This document shows positions 25,672-34,511 of a stretch of 39,519 nt of DNA, one piece after another. The DNA is from Clostridiisalibacter paucivorans DSM 22131. GTDB lineage: Bacteria > Bacillota > Clostridia > Tissierellales > Clostridiisalibacteraceae. The position numbers were made by a program, and so were the translations under genes. The stretch spans positions 1 through 39,519 of the forward strand of contig NZ_KK211077.1 of assembly GCF_000620125.1 (NCBI RefSeq). The letters are read 5' to 3'. How positions within the stretch are numbered: the first letter of the stretch is position 1; every line of letters starts with the position of its first letter. The notes beneath the pieces were generated by a model, which was not told the origin of the DNA, did no database searches, and saw only the letters and a list, made by a program, of their open reading frames with translations.

Positions 25672-25954
25672 ATTAATGAGTCTGTATTTTTTAGAATTTA
25701 TAGAAAATTTAAAATTTATTGAAGGGTTTTTATTTTTTTTGTTTAATTTCTAATATAGAAAATATTTTATTCATAAATTTTGAAATTGATGCTTAAATGA
25801 TCCTTAATAAAAACCTTTGATAGATTGGGAGGTGAAAAAATATTATATCCTTAAGATAAAAAATCACAATTGTATTCATAATAAGGACTATTATTGAATA
25901 GATATAATTGTAGATTAAATAAAGCACATAAGAATAGAAAGGAAGTGGGTCTTT
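25672..25954. other. AT-rich spacer with a large imperfect hairpin
   Basis: No credible gene. A hairpin at 25862-25916 pairs AATC-ACAATT-TTCATAATA with TATTATTGAA-AATTGT-GATT. It begins with the same AATCACAATT decamer as the preceding palindrome. A strong ribosome binding site, GGGAGGTGA (25829-25837), has no useful start codon after it. The spacer leads to the SSB-like gene. Confidence 0.5.
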
Positions 25955-26620
25955 ATGGTAGAAGAGGACTTGATGAGCACTAACTCTGTAAAACTAGTGG
26001 GAAAGATTGTTAGTGACTTGAAATTCAGTCATGAAATGTATGGTGAGGGATTCTATAACTTTACGCTAAAAGTGCCAAGATTAAGCCAGTATTCCGATGT
26101 TTTACCTGTTACTGTATCGGAAAGACTATTGGTAGATTTAAATTTAGATAGGGAATCTTATATTGTTATAGAAGGTCAATTGAGGTCTTATAATCGATAT
26201 ATTAAAGGGAATAATAAATTAATATTGACTATATTTGCAAGGGATATAGATATTCCTGATGCAGATGAACTAGATGATATAATAAAAAAACCCAATGAAA
26301 TCTATTTAGATGGATTTATATGTAAAGAACCTGTATATAGGACTACACCATTTGGCAGAGAAATTACTGATCTCCTTATAGCAGTTAATAGACCCTATAA
26401 TAAGTCAGATTATATTCCAGCTATAGCATGGGGAAGAAATGCAAAGTTTTGCGACAAATTAATAATTGGAGATCACATAAAACTTTGGGGTAGAATACAA
26501 AGTAGAGGATATCAAAAAAAACTATCTGATGGTTCTGTAATAAATAAAACAGCATATGAGGTATCTATATCTAAATTAGAATATATTAAAGATGACAATA
26601 ATAGGGTAGAAGAAGAATAA
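25955..26620 (+). CDS. SSB-like protein with two OB folds
   Basis: 221 residues. Two similar beta-rich segments follow one another: about 10-100, opening NSVKLVGKIVSDLKFSHEMYG, and about 112-210, opening NEIYLDGFICKEPVYRTTPFGRE. Both show the OB-fold strand pattern of single-stranded DNA-binding proteins, for example LLIAVNRPYNKSDYIPAIAWG in the second and FTLKVPRLSQYSDVLPVTV in the first. There is no acidic SSB tail with a terminal phenylalanine. It ends RVEEE. It therefore looks like an accessory, tandem-OB paralogue and not the replicative SSB. It is a single gene with a terminator. The start has AGGAAGTGG upstream. A second in-frame ATG occurs six codons later. Function is unproven. Confidence 0.75.
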   Translation: MVEEDLMSTNSVKLVGKIVSDLKFSHEMYGEGFYNFTLKVPRLSQYSDVLPVTVSERLLVDLNLDRESYIVIEGQLRSYNRYIKGNNKLILTIFARDIDIPDADELDDIIKKPNEIYLDGFICKEPVYRTTPFGREITDLLIAVNRPYNKSDYIPAIAWGRNAKFCDKLIIGDHIKLWGRIQSRGYQKKLSDGSVINKTAYEVSISKLEYIKDDNNRVEEE

Positions 26621-26623
26621 GTA

Positions 26624-26664
26624 TAAAAAAACAGGGTTATAAAATATATAGCCTTGTTTTTTTT
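26624..26664 (+). terminator. Rho-independent terminator
   Basis: AAAAAAACAGGGTTAT pairs with ATAGCCTTGTTTTTTTT (one G-T pair) with a short AT loop, just after the SSB-like gene. Confidence 0.88.
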
Positions 26665-26716
26665 ATATATATAGTTATATCATATATGTAAGAATAAATA
26701 TAAGAGGAGTGATATT

Positions 26717-26848
26717 ATGTATTATGATGTATTTCTTATAGTTATTATACTAATAATACTTATAAGTGTTCAGTATACATTGAATAAAATATTAGTAGAG
26801 TTGAAGAAAATTAGAGGATTATTGTCTAATATAAAATATAAAGAATAG
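26717..26848 (+). CDS. 43-residue single-pass membrane peptide
   Basis: The frame encodes MYYDVFLIVIILIILISVQ at the start, one transmembrane helix, and then a basic amphipathic tail (NKILVELKKIRGLLSNIKYKE). The ribosome binding site GAGGAG lies 8 bases before ATG and a good terminator follows, so it looks like a real small gene. I do not recognise the family. The single helix followed by a lysine-rich helix resembles small membrane regulators and also type I toxin peptides, but there is no second evidence for either. Confidence 0.6.
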   Translation: MYYDVFLIVIILIILISVQYTLNKILVELKKIRGLLSNIKYKE

Positions 26849-26881
26849 ATTATAAGCTAAAGGGAAAATTTAATAAAAATA

Positions 26882-26904
26882 CGGCAAGACTATTGCCGCT
26901 TTTT
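26882..26904 (+). terminator. Rho-independent terminator
   Basis: CGGCAA/TTGCCG stem around GACTA, followed by CTTTTT. It ends the small membrane peptide gene. Confidence 0.9.
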
Positions 26905-26920
26905 CAATATATAAAAGTAA

Positions 26921-27088
26921 TTAACAACTCTTTTTTTGGATATCATCTAAGAATTTTTTCTTGAGTTTTGTGTGTTTAATGTAATCTTCTTCAGTTATAA
27001 TTCCTTGGGATTTTAGTTTATCGAGACACTTAATAATTTCTATACATAAAACTTTTAGATCATCTGAATAAAAACTTGAGTTCTTCAT
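26921..27088 (-). CDS. 55-residue hypothetical protein
   Basis: It encodes MKNSSFYSDDLKVLCIEII and continues KCLDKLKSQGIITEEDYIKH to a basic end, KKFLDDIQKKSC. The pattern of a helix, then LKSQGIITEEDYIKHTKLK, resembles the C-terminal SHOCT-like (short C-terminal) motif, in which a glycine-isoleucine-isoleucine-threonine turn precedes an acidic and a lysine-rich helix. The ribosome binding site GGAGG lies 8 bases before ATG. It faces the convergent membrane-peptide gene across the terminator at 26882. It is probably a genuine small cytoplasmic protein. No function can be given. Confidence 0.65.
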   Translation of the reverse strand: MKNSSFYSDDLKVLCIEIIKCLDKLKSQGIITEEDYIKHTKLKKKFLDDIQKKSC

Positions 27089-27333
27089 ATTTCAATCCTC
27101 CAATAACTAAATTCTGTTAAACACATTTAAATATAATATATAGATATTATATTATACAAATTTTATAATATGACAAAAATATGAAACAAATATATCTTAA
27201 AAATGATAATATATTCTATATTAGACAGAAAAGTAAAAAACTCCTTCAATAAATTTGAAAAAATTCAAAAAATATTAGAAATATTATGTTTTCTTTATAA
27301 AAAATCATTTTTATAAAGAAATATGTAATGATA
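27089..27333. other. AT-rich spacer with one hairpin
   Basis: No gene is visible. CTTTATAAAAAA/TTTTTATAAAG (27293-27318) forms a weak AT-only hairpin. The rest is low-complexity AT sequence leading to the hpt promoter. Confidence 0.5.
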
Positions 27334-27362
27334 TTGACATTAATATAATTATAAAATAAAAT
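27334..27362 (+). promoter_or_regulatory. Sigma-A promoter of hpt
   Basis: TTGACA (27334-27339) and TAAAAT (27357-27362) are separated by exactly 17 bp. A second partial set (TTGACA at 27365, TATAAT at 27384) has only 13 bp spacing. Confidence 0.65.
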
Positions 27363-27408
27363 ATTTGACAAACAATATTGTTATATAATTTGTGAGGGGC
27401 TGAAATAG

Positions 27409-27930
27409 ATGAATAAAAAGAAAAGTGTAGTTATATCTAAAGAAGAGATTAGGGAAAAGACGGTGGAAATAGGCAAAAAAATAACTAAAGAGTATAAAGA
27501 TAAAGAATTATTAGTAGTTTCCCTTTTAAAGGGCAGTTTCATATTTACTGCAGATTTAGTTAGGGAGATAGATTTACCAATTAAGATTGAGTTTATGACC
27601 ACATCCAGTTATGGTAGTGGAGAAACTACTTCTGGCAGTGTACAAATAGTAAGTGATATAAAGGCTGATATAAAGGGAATGGATGTGTTAGTAGTAGATG
27701 ATATAATGGATTCAGGGCTCACTATGAATGTAATAATAGAACATCTTAAGAGTTTAAATCCCAATTCAGTAAAATCTTGTGTGTTATTAGACAAGCCTGA
27801 CAGGAGAAAAGTAGACATAACACCAGATTATTGTGGTTTTAGTATTTCCGATGTATTTATAGTGGGATATGGTCTTAATTATGGAGATTATTATAGAAAC
27901 GTACCTTACATATTTACCTTTGATGATTAA
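27409..27930 (+). CDS. hpt: Hypoxanthine phosphoribosyltransferase
   Basis: 173 residues, family size. The PRPP-binding motif VLVVDDIMDSGLTM is intact. LLKGSFIFTADLVR supplies the purine-PRTase loop. The flexible-loop region TSSYGSGETTSG and the closing motif DVFIVGYGLNYGDYYRNVPYI are characteristic of HPRT. It salvages hypoxanthine and guanine to IMP and GMP with PRPP. The ribosome binding site GAGGGG precedes ATG. It is a single gene sharing a palindromic terminator with the convergent lysine operon. In many Firmicutes it sits by tilS/ftsH, but not here. Confidence 0.96.
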   Translation: MNKKKSVVISKEEIREKTVEIGKKITKEYKDKELLVVSLLKGSFIFTADLVREIDLPIKIEFMTTSSYGSGETTSGSVQIVSDIKADIKGMDVLVVDDIMDSGLTMNVIIEHLKSLNPNSVKSCVLLDKPDRRKVDITPDYCGFSISDVFIVGYGLNYGDYYRNVPYIFTFDD

Positions 27931-27941
27931 TGGCATAATTT

Positions 27942-27967
27942 AAAGAGAAGACATATGTCTTCTCTTT
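27942..27967. terminator. Bidirectional terminator between hpt and the lysine operon
   Basis: AAAGAGAAGACAT/ATGTCTTCTCTTT is a perfect palindrome at the meeting point of the convergent hpt gene and DAP operon. Confidence 0.85.
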
Positions 27968-27987
27968 AATTATTGTAAAATTTACAA

Positions 27988-29193
27988 CTAATAGCTATCG
28001 ATTGCTTTACCATTTATTTGCAAAAGAATATCTTCGAATATATTCAAGAATTTATCAATATCTGTGTTGGAAATATTTAATGGAGGTAAAAGTCTTATAA
28101 CAGTATTATTTGTGACATTTAATAGTAACTGTTTTTTAAAAGCCAAATCCTTTATTTGATGACTGAAGTCACTTACATCTATACCTATCATAAGACCTCT
28201 ACCCCTAATATCTTTAATAATATTAGGGAATTTATTTTGTATTTTTTTAATTTCATTGATTATATAATCTGATTTTTCTTTTATTTCAGCTTTAAAGTCT
28301 TCTTCTAGTACTTTATTAACTAGATATTCTCCTGCAGCACAACATACTGGATTGCCTCCAAAGGTTGAACCATGATCTCCTGTAGTAAGGACATTTTCTA
28401 TGCTTTGGTCTATTAATAAAGCACCTAAAGGTAATCCACCACCTATGGATTTTGCCAATGTTGTCATATGAGGTTTCAATCCAAATTTATCTGAAGCCAA
28501 AAAGTCACCTGTCCTACCGATACCAGTTTGAATTTCATCTACAACTATTAGAAAGTTATATCTTTTAGAAAGCTCTTGTAACTTTGAGATAAAATTACTG
28601 GAAACCTCCCTTATGCCACCTTCTCCTTGTATTATTTCTAAAAATACAGCACATACAGTATTGTCAACTTTATTTTCAAAGTCCTCTATATCATTAAATT
28701 TAAAATAATCTACATTGGGAAGTAGAGGAGAAAAGGCATCTTGATATTTATGTTGTCCTGTTATGGACAAACCTCCCATGGTTCTACCATGAAAGGAATT
28801 AATAGCCGATAATATTTTAGTCTTATTGTTATTATAAGATTTCCCAAATTTACGGGCACATTTTATAGCAGCCTCTATAGATTCAGCACCAGAATTAGTA
28901 AAAAACACCTTAGAAGCAAAAGTGTTTTCTACTAACATCTTGGCAAGGTTTATAACTGGTGGACTGACAAAATAGTTAGATAGATGGGTATATTTTTTTG
29001 ACTGCTCAATAATCTTATCAACTATACCTTGTTGGCTATGACCTAAATTAGTAACAGATATACCGCTGAACATATCCAAGTATTTATTTCCATTTGTATC
29101 GTATATATAAGAACCCTTGCAGTAGTCTATTTCCAAAGGGATTCTATTATATACATTGAGTATATAGCGTTGGTCTTTTTCTAATAAAGACAT
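27988..29193 (-). CDS. Class III aminotransferase, probable N-acetyl-LL-diaminopimelate aminotransferase (ArgD-like)
   Basis: 401 residues. FTNSGAESIEAAIKCARK (PLP phosphate site), SFHGRTMGGLSITG, DEIQTGIGRTG (cofactor aspartate) and LAKSIGGGLPLGA with the Schiff-base lysine show the ArgD/acetylornithine aminotransferase family. Its place as the last gene of a lysC-asd-dapA-dapB-dapH operon, 5 bp after the tetrahydrodipicolinate acetyltransferase, points to transamination of N-acetyl-2-amino-6-oxopimelate with glutamate. The usual enzyme for that step in Bacilli (PatA) is class I, so this would be a class III replacement. It could also serve arginine synthesis. No N-acetyl-DAP deacetylase is seen in the window. 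Confidence 0.85.
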   Translation of the reverse strand: MSLLEKDQRYILNVYNRIPLEIDYCKGSYIYDTNGNKYLDMFSGISVTNLGHSQQGIVDKIIEQSKKYTHLSNYFVSPPVINLAKMLVENTFASKVFFTNSGAESIEAAIKCARKFGKSYNNNKTKILSAINSFHGRTMGGLSITGQHKYQDAFSPLLPNVDYFKFNDIEDFENKVDNTVCAVFLEIIQGEGGIREVSSNFISKLQELSKRYNFLIVVDEIQTGIGRTGDFLASDKFGLKPHMTTLAKSIGGGLPLGALLIDQSIENVLTTGDHGSTFGGNPVCCAAGEYLVNKVLEEDFKAEIKEKSDYIINEIKKIQNKFPNIIKDIRGRGLMIGIDVSDFSHQIKDLAFKKQLLLNVTNNTVIRLLPPLNISNTDIDKFLNIFEDILLQINGKAIDSY

Positions 29194-29198
29194 TTATA

Positions 29199-29936
29199 TC
29201 AGCCCCTTAGTTCGTCTAGAATCTTTACTTTATCAGTAGTTTTGGCATCTTTTTCCTTTAAGATTCTGGCAGGAGTGCCTCCTACTACTGAATTAGGAGG
29301 TACATCTTTAGTGACAATGGAACCAGCAGCTACTACAGCATCTTTTCCAACCTTTACGCCTTCTAAGATGACAGCATTGGCTCCTATAACTACATTGTCT
29401 TCTATTATAACTGGTGTTTTACTTGGTGGCTCTAAAACCCCTGCTATAACTGCACCAGCACCTACATGAACATTTTTTCCTATAATACCTCTAGCTCCAA
29501 CAACTACATTCATATCAATCATTGTATTTTCACCGATTTCAGCACCTATATTTATTACTGCTCCCATCATTATAACAGCATTTTTCCCTATATTCGCCTT
29601 ATCTCTGATTATAGCTCCAGGCTCTATTCTTGCAGGTATTTCTTTATAGTCTAACAATGGTATTGCAGAATTTCTTCTATCCCATTCTAAATGATAATTT
29701 TCAATATTGTCTTTGTACTGTTCTAATATTTTTTTTATATCTTGGAATTCTCCAATAATAATTTTAAAAGAATTATCTCCAAAGGATTTAAGATTACTAT
29801 CTAGTTGAAGTGATTGAAGTTTTCCTTGTACCAATAGCTTTACTGGGGTAGATTTTTTAGCATCTTTGATAAACTTAGCGATTTCATATGCTGATTCAAG
29901 GCTGGCATCATTGTGTTTTTTTGTAGATTTAGTCAT
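29199..29936 (-). CDS. dapH: Tetrahydrodipicolinate N-acetyltransferase
   Basis: About 245 residues. The N-terminal DapH domain (about 1-85) precedes a left-handed parallel beta-helix of hexapeptide repeats (about 95-235: [20 protein letters not shown] and onwards). [28 protein letters not shown]-like sequence is the DapH-specific insertion region. The family transfers acetyl from acetyl-CoA to tetrahydrodipicolinate in the acetylase branch of DAP synthesis, usually as a trimer. Two ATGs compete. The ribosome binding site AAAGGA touches ATG 29945 but lies 9 bases before ATG 29936, which is preferred. It is the fifth gene of the operon. Confidence 0.94.
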   Translation of the reverse strand: MTKSTKKHNDASLESAYEIAKFIKDAKKSTPVKLLVQGKLQSLQLDSNLKSFGDNSFKIIIGEFQDIKKILEQYKDNIENYHLEWDRRNSAIPLLDYKEIPARIEPGAIIRDKANIGKNAVIMMGAVINIGAEIGENTMIDMNVVVGARGIIGKNVHVGAGAVIAGVLEPPSKTPVIIEDNVVIGANAVILEGVKVGKDAVVAAGSIVTKDVPPNSVVGGTPARILKEKDAKTTDKVKILDELRG

Positions 29937-29952
29937 TAGTTTCATTCCTTTC

Positions 29953-30708
29953 TTAATTTAATAAATCATCCATGGTATAATATCCATATTCTTTATTTTG
30001 TATATATCTTGCTGCTTTTATAGCACCCATAGCAAAAACTTTTTTTGAGGAAGCTGTATGTTTTAGTTCGATAACTTCATCATTTCCAGCAAATAATATT
30101 GTATGCTCTCCAGCTATGGTACCACCTCTTATTGCATGTATTCCAATCTCATTTGATTGTCTTTTATCAGTTTTGGTATGTCTCCCAAAGATAAATGTCT
30201 TAGAATTATCTAATTCTTGGTTTATTTCATTGGCAATCATATATGCAGTTCCACTGGGGGCATCTATTTTTTTATTATGATGTTTTTCAATAATTTCAAT
30301 ATCAAAATCATCTTTTAATATTAATCCTGCTTTTTTTGCCAGATTTATTAAAACGTTTATACCTAAAGACATATTGGATGAATAGAAAATAGGTATTTTT
30401 TCAGATGCCTTTTTTATATCTTTTAGATTTTTGTCCGATAGTCCTGTAGTAGCTATTACTAAAGGTATGTTATTTTCGGTACCATATGCTAATAGATCAT
30501 CTATATATACAGGATGGGAAAAATCTATTATTATATCAACAGTTTCTTTGCATTGAGAAATTTTTTCATAGACTGGATATGGATTATCATATAAATTAGG
30601 ATATCGATCAATTCCTGCTAAAACCTCTATATCATCAAGATTTGATATTTCCTTTGACAAAACTTGCCCCATGGCCCCATTACATCCGTTTATTAGTACA
30701 TTTAACAT
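29953..30708 (-). CDS. dapB: 4-hydroxy-tetrahydrodipicolinate reductase
   Basis: 251 residues. The NAD(P)H-binding start reads [18 protein letters not shown] and ATTGLSD follow in the Rossmann half. [15 protein letters not shown] is the DapB signature with catalytic histidine and lysine. [12 protein letters not shown] belongs to the C-terminal domain. It reduces the DapA product with NAD(P)H. It lies 4 bp after dapA and has GGGGTGA upstream, so it is translationally close-coupled. Confidence 0.96.
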   Translation of the reverse strand: MLNVLINGCNGAMGQVLSKEISNLDDIEVLAGIDRYPNLYDNPYPVYEKISQCKETVDIIIDFSHPVYIDDLLAYGTENNIPLVIATTGLSDKNLKDIKKASEKIPIFYSSNMSLGINVLINLAKKAGLILKDDFDIEIIEKHHNKKIDAPSGTAYMIANEINQELDNSKTFIFGRHTKTDKRQSNEIGIHAIRGGTIAGEHTILFAGNDEVIELKHTASSKKVFAMGAIKAARYIQNKEYGYYTMDDLLN

Positions 30709-30712
30709 ACTC

Positions 30713-31600
30713 TCACCCCTTTATCTTAAGTCCATAATCAGTGATTTCTTTAATCAATAATTGCTTGTTAGATTCTTCCATTTCAGTTAGAGGTAATCTT
30801 AATTTACCCACATTCATACCCAATAAATTCATAGCAGTTTTTATTGGAATAGGATTGGTTTCTATAAACAAAGCATCTATTAATCCTTTCATTTTAAGTT
30901 GTATTTTTCTACTTTCTTCAATATTACCATCTAAATATTCCTGTACCATCATATGGGTGTCCCTTGGTAATATATTTGCTACTACAGATATAACTCCTTT
31001 ACCTCCTAAAGATAGTAGAGGTACTACCATATCATCATTTCCCGAATACATATAAAAATCTTCAGGACATAATCTAGCTATCTCTGCAACTTGACTTATA
31101 TTTCCACTGGCTTCTTTTACTGCACAAATATTTTTGTGTTTTGAAAGCTCTAATAGAGTTTTTGGAAGTACATTTACTCCTGTCCTACCAGGGACATTAT
31201 ATACTATTATAGGTATAGATACTTTATCGGCTATAGCATTATAATGTTCCACAAGGCCTTTTTGAGTAGTTTTATTATAATAGGGAGTAACAACGAGAAG
31301 TCCATCTACTCCAACACTTTCTGCATATTTACTCATTTCTATGGCATGAGCAGTATTATTACTGCCAGTACCAGCTATTACAGGTATTTGACCTTTAACT
31401 GTATTTACTGCAAATTTAATAGCAGCCTTATGTTCCTCAACTGTCATAGTAGAGGCTTCTCCTGTTGTACCACATATGATTATAGCATTAGTTTTTTCTT
31501 TGATGTGCCATTGGATTAATTCCTCAAGTCTATCAAAGTCTATAGCTTTCTCAGTATAGGGTGTAACTATAGCTACACCTGATCCTTGAAATAAAGACAT
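30713..31600 (-). CDS. dapA: 4-hydroxy-tetrahydrodipicolinate synthase
   Basis: 295 residues, a TIM barrel of the DHDPS/NAL family. GTTGEASTM (about 44-52) binds pyruvate. [10 protein letters not shown] has the tyrosine dyad member. [10 protein letters not shown] and the Schiff-base lysine in CAVKEASGN follow. It condenses pyruvate with aspartate semialdehyde. The ribosome binding site GGGAGGG precedes ATG. About 80 bp separate it from asd, the largest gap inside the operon, with a hairpin in it. Confidence 0.97.
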   Translation of the reverse strand: MSLFQGSGVAIVTPYTEKAIDFDRLEELIQWHIKEKTNAIIICGTTGEASTMTVEEHKAAIKFAVNTVKGQIPVIAGTGSNNTAHAIEMSKYAESVGVDGLLVVTPYYNKTTQKGLVEHYNAIADKVSIPIIVYNVPGRTGVNVLPKTLLELSKHKNICAVKEASGNISQVAEIARLCPEDFYMYSGNDDMVVPLLSLGGKGVISVVANILPRDTHMMVQEYLDGNIEESRKIQLKMKGLIDALFIETNPIPIKTAMNLLGMNVGKLRLPLTEMEESNKQLLIKEITDYGLKIKG

Positions 31601-31628
31601 AAAAAAACCCTCCCATGTATTTTATTAA

Positions 31629-31652
31629 TAAGGAAATCATATAATTTCCTTA
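31629..31652 (-). repeat. Hairpin in the asd-dapA gap
   Basis: TAAGGAAAT/ATTTCCTTA forms a 9-bp stem around CATATA. No T-run follows on the minus strand, so it more likely affects mRNA processing or stability than termination. Confidence 0.5.
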
Positions 31653-31683
31653 ATGTAATATATGTTATGCAAATAATTTAATA

Positions 31684-32688
31684 TTAGTTAAAATATTTTT
31701 CTAATAATAATTGGGCTATTTGAACAGTATTTGTGGCGGCACCTTTTCTAATATTATCAGCTACAGACCATAGATTTAATCCATTATCTAAGCTGAAGTC
31801 CCTTCTGATTCTCCCAACAAATACTTCATTTTTTCCTTCACAATTAAGTGCTAAAGGATATACATCATTTTTAACATCGTCTTGAACGATAACCCCAGGA
31901 CTGTTTTCAAGTAAGCTCATAACATCTTTTAAGTCAAATTCTTTTTCTAATTCTATATTAATTGAGACGCTGTGTCCATATCTTACAGGGACTCTCACAG
32001 TAGTAGCAGTAATTTTTAGATTATTATCGTTTAGTATTTTTGTAGTTTCATCGATCATCTTCATTTCTTCCTTTGTATACCCATTGTCCATGAATACATC
32101 TATATGGGGCAGACAATTATAAGCTATCGGATGAGGATATTTCTTTAATTCATCTACTCCATTTACACCATTTTCTAAATCCTTTATACCTCCAACGCCA
32201 GAGCCTGAAACGGCTTGATAAGTTGAGTATATAATTCTCTTTATACCATATTTTTCGTGGAGAGGTTTTAATGGAACCACACATTGTATAGTCGAGCAAT
32301 TTGGGTTTGCAATGATACCATTATGTTTTTCTATATCTTCTGGATTGACTTCTGGTACTACTAATGGAACATCTTTATCCATTCTCCAAGCACTACTATT
32401 GTCTACAACAATAACAGATTTACTTTTAGCTATTGGTGCATATTTTTTACTAATATTTCCACCAGCTGAAAATAACGCTATGTCTATATCTTTGTCAAAG
32501 GAATTTTCGGTTAATTCCTCTACAATATATTCTTTTCCTCTAAAGCTAATCTTTTTACCTTTAGATTTTGCTGATGCCAAAAGATAAAGGTTGTTGATTG
32601 GAAAATCTTTCTCTTCTAATACTTCTAAAAAGGTTCTTCCAACCATACCAGTAGCACCAACTATGGCTAAATTTACACTCTTCATCAT
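31684..32688 (-). CDS. asd: Aspartate-semialdehyde dehydrogenase
   Basis: About 334 residues. The N-terminal NADP site reads VGATGMVGRTFLEVL. The active-site cysteine lies in NPNCSTIQ. YQAVSGSG and VRVPVRYGHS (with the catalytic histidine region) match the Gram-positive Asd subgroup. It converts aspartyl phosphate to aspartate semialdehyde. The frame opens at GTG 32694, inside the ribosome binding site. AAAGGAG lies 5 bases before ATG 32688 and 8 before ATG 32685, so either of these is the start. It is the second gene of the lysine operon. Confidence 0.96.
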   Translation of the reverse strand: MMKSVNLAIVGATGMVGRTFLEVLEEKDFPINNLYLLASAKSKGKKISFRGKEYIVEELTENSFDKDIDIALFSAGGNISKKYAPIAKSKSVIVVDNSSAWRMDKDVPLVVPEVNPEDIEKHNGIIANPNCSTIQCVVPLKPLHEKYGIKRIIYSTYQAVSGSGVGGIKDLENGVNGVDELKKYPHPIAYNCLPHIDVFMDNGYTKEEMKMIDETTKILNDNNLKITATTVRVPVRYGHSVSINIELEKEFDLKDVMSLLENSPGVIVQDDVKNDVYPLALNCEGKNEVFVGRIRRDFSLDNGLNLWSVADNIRKGAATNTVQIAQLLLEKYFN

Positions 32689-32750
32689 CAACACTCCTTT
32701 TACATTTATATAGTCTCTAGTAGATTATAACATAATTATTTGGTCAAATA

Positions 32751-33956
32751 TCAAAGATTAAATGCATTAGCAATAGATACTATTGCTTTATCTTTATCTA
32801 TTGTATTAATAGTATATGAAATTCTAATCTCAGATGTAGTTACTTGTTTAAAAGCTATATCATTATCTGCAAATATTTTAAACATTTTAGCAGCTACTCC
32901 TGATTGATTTCTCATACCTAAACCAATTACAGATATTTTTGTTATATCTTCATCTAACTGTATTGTTATATCAGGAAGAGATTCTTTTAATTGGCTAAGG
33001 ATTTTTCTAATGACGCAGATATCTGATTTTGGTGCTGTAAAAGATATATTTACATGATTATTAGCTGGAGCAGTTTGACTTATCATATCAATATTTATAT
33101 CTTTGTCAGATAGAAATTGAAAAATATTAGATACATTTTTAGTATTATAGGGAACTTGGTTGATAGTTACCATTAGGTCTTCATCGCTGGTAGTAAGACC
33201 TGTAATTATTTTTTCTTCCATATTGGCATCAAACTCCTTTATATATGTTCCCTTATATTGCCCAGTATTTAGTGCAACATATATGGGAACATTGTATTTT
33301 TGACCAATTTCTACAGCTCTAGGTTCCATTACAGTAGCACCTAAACTAGCCATTTCAAGCATTTCTTCATAGCTTATGTATTCTAGTTTAGTTGCAGTAG
33401 GGTATATTTTGGGATCTATGGAATATATACCATCTACATCTGTATATATTTCACAATTACAATTGAGTTTTGAGGCCAATGCAACAGCGGTAGTATCAGA
33501 GCCTCCTCTTCCCAAAGTTGTAATGTCACCTCTTTCATTTACACCTTGAAATCCTGTAACTACAACTACCTTTCCATCTTCAAGATAAGATTTAACTTTT
33601 TCTATTTTTATATCTTTAATTTTATTTTTAGTGTGTATACCTTTGGTGTGTATACCTGCTTGAAATCCTGTTAGAGATATTGAATCTTGACCTAATTTTT
33701 TTAAAGCGATGGACAAAAGAGCAGAAGATATCTGTTCTCCTGTTGACATTAACATGTCTAATTCTCTTCCACAAGGATTATCACAAATACTATTGGCCAT
33801 AGATATTAAATTATTAGTGGTTTTACCCATGGCAGACACTACGATAACCATGCTATAACCATCGAGTTTTCTTTGATGAATTTTATTAGCTATAGCCTGG
33901 ATTTTAGATATGTCTTCAAGGGAAGAACCTCCATATTTTTGAATTACAATATCCAT
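32751..33956 (-). CDS. lysC: Aspartate kinase with C-terminal ACT domains
   Basis: 401 residues. The kinase core begins IVIQKYGGSSL with the catalytic lysine. VVSAMGKTTNNL, TGFQGV and TTLGRGGSDTTA follow, then the aspartate-binding YTDVDGIYSIDP. Two ACT domains (about 260-400) provide feedback control. These domains usually bind lysine (with or without threonine) in monofunctional kinases. It phosphorylates aspartate. A frame opens at GTG 33965, but that overlaps the ribosome binding site TAGGTGA, so ATG 33956 is the start. It is the first gene of a lysine-riboswitch operon, which explains its dual control by RNA and by protein. Confidence 0.97.
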   Translation of the reverse strand: MDIVIQKYGGSSLEDISKIQAIANKIHQRKLDGYSMVIVVSAMGKTTNNLISMANSICDNPCGRELDMLMSTGEQISSALLSIALKKLGQDSISLTGFQAGIHTKGIHTKNKIKDIKIEKVKSYLEDGKVVVVTGFQGVNERGDITTLGRGGSDTTAVALASKLNCNCEIYTDVDGIYSIDPKIYPTATKLEYISYEEMLEMASLGATVMEPRAVEIGQKYNVPIYVALNTGQYKGTYIKEFDANMEEKIITGLTTSDEDLMVTINQVPYNTKNVSNIFQFLSDKDINIDMISQTAPANNHVNISFTAPKSDICVIRKILSQLKESLPDITIQLDEDITKISVIGLGMRNQSGVAAKMFKIFADNDIAFKQVTTSEIRISYTINTIDKDKAIVSIANAFNL

Positions 33957-33991
33957 AATTTTCACCTACTTTTATTATATTTATATAAAAC

Positions 33992-34026
33992 AAAAAGCAG
34001 TCATGAGCAAAAGGTCATGACTGCTT
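33992..34026 (-). terminator. Attenuator terminator of the lysine riboswitch
   Basis: Read on the minus strand, AAGCAGTCATGACC pairs with a following GGTCATGA-type complement ending GCTTTTTG. The stem is about 14 bp and is followed by a T-run. It sits between the aptamer and lysC and is the expression platform. Confidence 0.93.
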
Positions 34027-34089
34027 AAATTCAAATGAAATCCAAATAAGATATCATTAATAAACAGATAAATCAATCTTTTGCCCAGC

Positions 34090-34274
34090 ATAATACAGCT
34101 CTCAATTGGAAGACTGGGCAGTCAACCAACGGCAGTACTACACCTATTGGATGTAGTCCCAACAGATATCTTTAGGGGAAGATATCTGTTTCGGCAAAAG
34201 CACCTTTCATATAAACTTATAGTTCCCTAAGCAGAAGTTTATACTACTGATTACAAATGCATCCTCTATATTAC
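34090..34274 (-). promoter_or_regulatory. Lysine riboswitch (L-box) of the lysC operon
   Basis: Read on the minus strand, the aptamer begins AATATAGAGGATGC, continues through TAATCAGTAGT, GAAAGGTGC-TTTTGCCGAA and TCTTCCCC, and closes with CTGTATT pairing to the start. These are the conserved L-box blocks (AGAGG-TGC, AGTA, GAAAGG, GCCGAAG-like). At high lysine the attenuator downstream should form and stop transcription of the aspartate-pathway genes. Confidence 0.93.
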
Positions 34275-34302
34275 ACTTCGATTCTAATATTTATTTTAAC
34301 AG

Positions 34303-34331
34303 ATTGTAACATATAAAACTCATTGTGTCAA
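34303..34331 (-). promoter_or_regulatory. Sigma-A promoter of the lysine operon
   Basis: On the minus strand TTGACA (34331-34326) and TACAAT (34308-34303) are separated by 17 bp, 29 bases ahead of the riboswitch. Confidence 0.88.
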
Positions 34332-34511
34332 AGATATTTAATAAATTTTTTTATTTCATTTTTTTGAAATTTTACCTACAATAATTTTACTCTAAGCAAT
34401 AAAAAAACATATAAATTGAAATCTTGGAAATATAAGTGGACAGATTATTGTTTTAATTATAGATAAAATGGTATACTATTTAGAGTAATTATATCTAAGG
34501 AGTGGATATCA

